From Streptomyces tubercidicus (lineage in GTDB: Bacteria > Actinomycetota > Actinomycetes > Streptomycetales > Streptomycetaceae), in NCBI RefSeq assembly GCF_027497495.1, contig NZ_CP114205.1, positions 3,286,001-3,350,000 of the forward strand: a stretch of DNA of 64,000 nucleotides, given 5' to 3'. The position numbers were made by a program, and so were the translations under genes. The notes under the pieces were generated by a model. It searched no databases. It was not told the DNA's origin and saw only the letters and a list, made by a program, of their open reading frames with translations. This document shows positions 63,297 to 64,000 of the stretch, in pieces (position 1 is the first letter of the stretch; each line of letters starts with the position of its first letter).

Positions 63297-64000
63297 ATGA
63301 CAGGTGCCCCGCATCCTTATCCCACGCAGGCCGTGGTCCTGGCCGGCGGCCAGGGCTCACGTCTCCGCCCGTACACCGACGACCGCCCCAAGCCGATGGT
63401 CGAGATTCCCGGAACCGGAACCCCGATCATCGGCCACCAGCTGAACTGGCTGGCCGGGGAAGGCGTCACGGACGTCGTCGTCTCCTGCGGGCATCTCGCC
63501 GGGGTCCTCCAGGAATGGCTGGACGGGGCCCAACTGCCGTTGCGCGTCACGACTGTTGTCGAGACCGAACCGCTGGGCCGCGGCGGTGGCCTCAAGTACG
63601 CGGCCGGCTCACTGCCCCGCCCGGACGAGCCCTGGTACGCCACCAACGGCGACATCTGGACCCGCTTTCCGCTCCGTGAGATGGCCGCCTTCCACCACGA
63701 GCGCGCTGCCGAGGCCACTCTTGCGCTGGCCCGCCCCCGCATTCCCTGGGGCGCCGTGGAGACCGACGCGTTCGGGCATGTGCTGGACTTCATCGAGTCG
63801 CCGCCCTCGCCGTATCTGATCAACGCCGGTGTCTACGTCTTCTCCGCCGCCTTTACGGCGCTGCTGCCCGACCGCGGCGACCATGAGCGCACCACCTTCC
63901 CGCGCCTCGCCCGCGAACGCCGACTGGCCGGTTTCCCGCTCCCCCAGGGCGCCTACTGGCGCGCCATCGACACCGCCAAGGACCTCACCGAGGCCGCGAA
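63297..64000 (+). CDS. NDP-sugar nucleotidyltransferase (cut by the window end)
   Basis: At least 234 residues; the 3' end lies outside the window. AVVLAGGQGSRLRPYTDDRPKPMVEI is the nucleotide-binding signature of glucose-1-phosphate thymidylyltransferase and mannose-1-phosphate guanylyltransferase-type enzymes; YATNGDIWTRF carries the metal-binding Asp. The sugar cannot be chosen from this part. TAGGGT ends 7 nt before ATG 63297, again suggesting a leaderless mRNA. Confidence 0.88.
   Translation, partial: MTGAPHPYPTQAVVLAGGQGSRLRPYTDDRPKPMVEIPGTGTPIIGHQLNWLAGEGVTDVVVSCGHLAGVLQEWLDGAQLPLRVTTVVETEPLGRGGGLKYAAGSLPRPDEPWYATNGDIWTRFPLREMAAFHHERAAEATLALARPRIPWGAVETDAFGHVLDFIESPPSPYLINAGVYVFSAAFTALLPDRGDHERTTFPRLARERRLAGFPLPQGAYWRAIDTAKDLTEAA

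Overview
The window is a stretch of very GC-rich actinobacterial chromosome, almost certainly from Streptomyces. Third codon positions are nearly all G or C and GTG starts are common. The gene set is typical of the genus: futalosine-pathway menaquinone genes, MsiK, a CdgB-type diguanylate cyclase, nagK/nagA with DasR-like sites, HelD and a second GroEL behind CIRCE boxes. From memory, the gene order follows the S. coelicolor core region around SCO4240-SCO4327, read in reverse. Most of the window is therefore conserved core with a few young disruptions.

Layout. 0-14 kb: DUF3027 protein, MFS exporter, DUF2771 lipoprotein, mqnB, mqnD, a long cold-shock protein, a HAD phosphatase, a Helicase_C_3 protein and an XPB-like helicase, interrupted by a peptidoglycan-binding module and an M15 peptidase module lying back to back on opposite strands. 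13.7-22.5 kb: GT87 mannosyltransferase, HelD, CutC, HD phosphohydrolase, Cmx/CmrA-type exporter, PNPOx-like enzyme, two small conserved proteins. 22.6-26.4 kb: MurNAc uptake and catabolism (MurR/RpiR regulator, MurQ, MurP). 26.7-31.2 kb: GroEL2 with two CIRCE boxes, CspA, and a SAM-riboswitch-controlled pair made of a ThrC paralogue and a MoaD/ThiS-like sulfur carrier. 31.3-35 kb: GpgS, OtsA, OtsB (osmolyte and trehalose synthesis). 35.6-42.3 kb: sugar-binding lipoprotein, nagK, an IS200/IS605 element, nagA and a PfkB kinase. 42.5-52.8 kb: CBM35 membrane protein, CdgB, flavin reductase, ArfB, TerD, XRE regulator plus methionine aminopeptidase, an orphan response regulator, a pentapeptide-repeat protein and an M24 peptidase. 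52.8-58.8 kb: a DUF3159-P450-ferredoxin-ferredoxin reductase operon and a two-component system. 58.9-61.2 kb: a decayed integrated element beside tRNA-Thr. 61.4-64 kb: MsiK, a small secreted protein and a nucleotidyltransferase cut by the window end.

How the parts fit. Aminosugar metabolism is the main theme: MurP/MurQ, nagK/nagA, an orphan sugar-binding lipoprotein, DasR-like sites and MsiK, the shared ATPase for sugar ABC importers. Two observations stand out. An IS605-type element sits exactly in the nagK-nagA junction, and removing it on paper recreates a TGATG stop/start overlap behind a good ribosome binding site. Separately, a SAM riboswitch controls a stand-alone threonine-synthase paralogue followed by a sulfur-carrier protein ending in Gly-Gly-Cys, which suggests a sulfur-transfer role rather than threonine supply.
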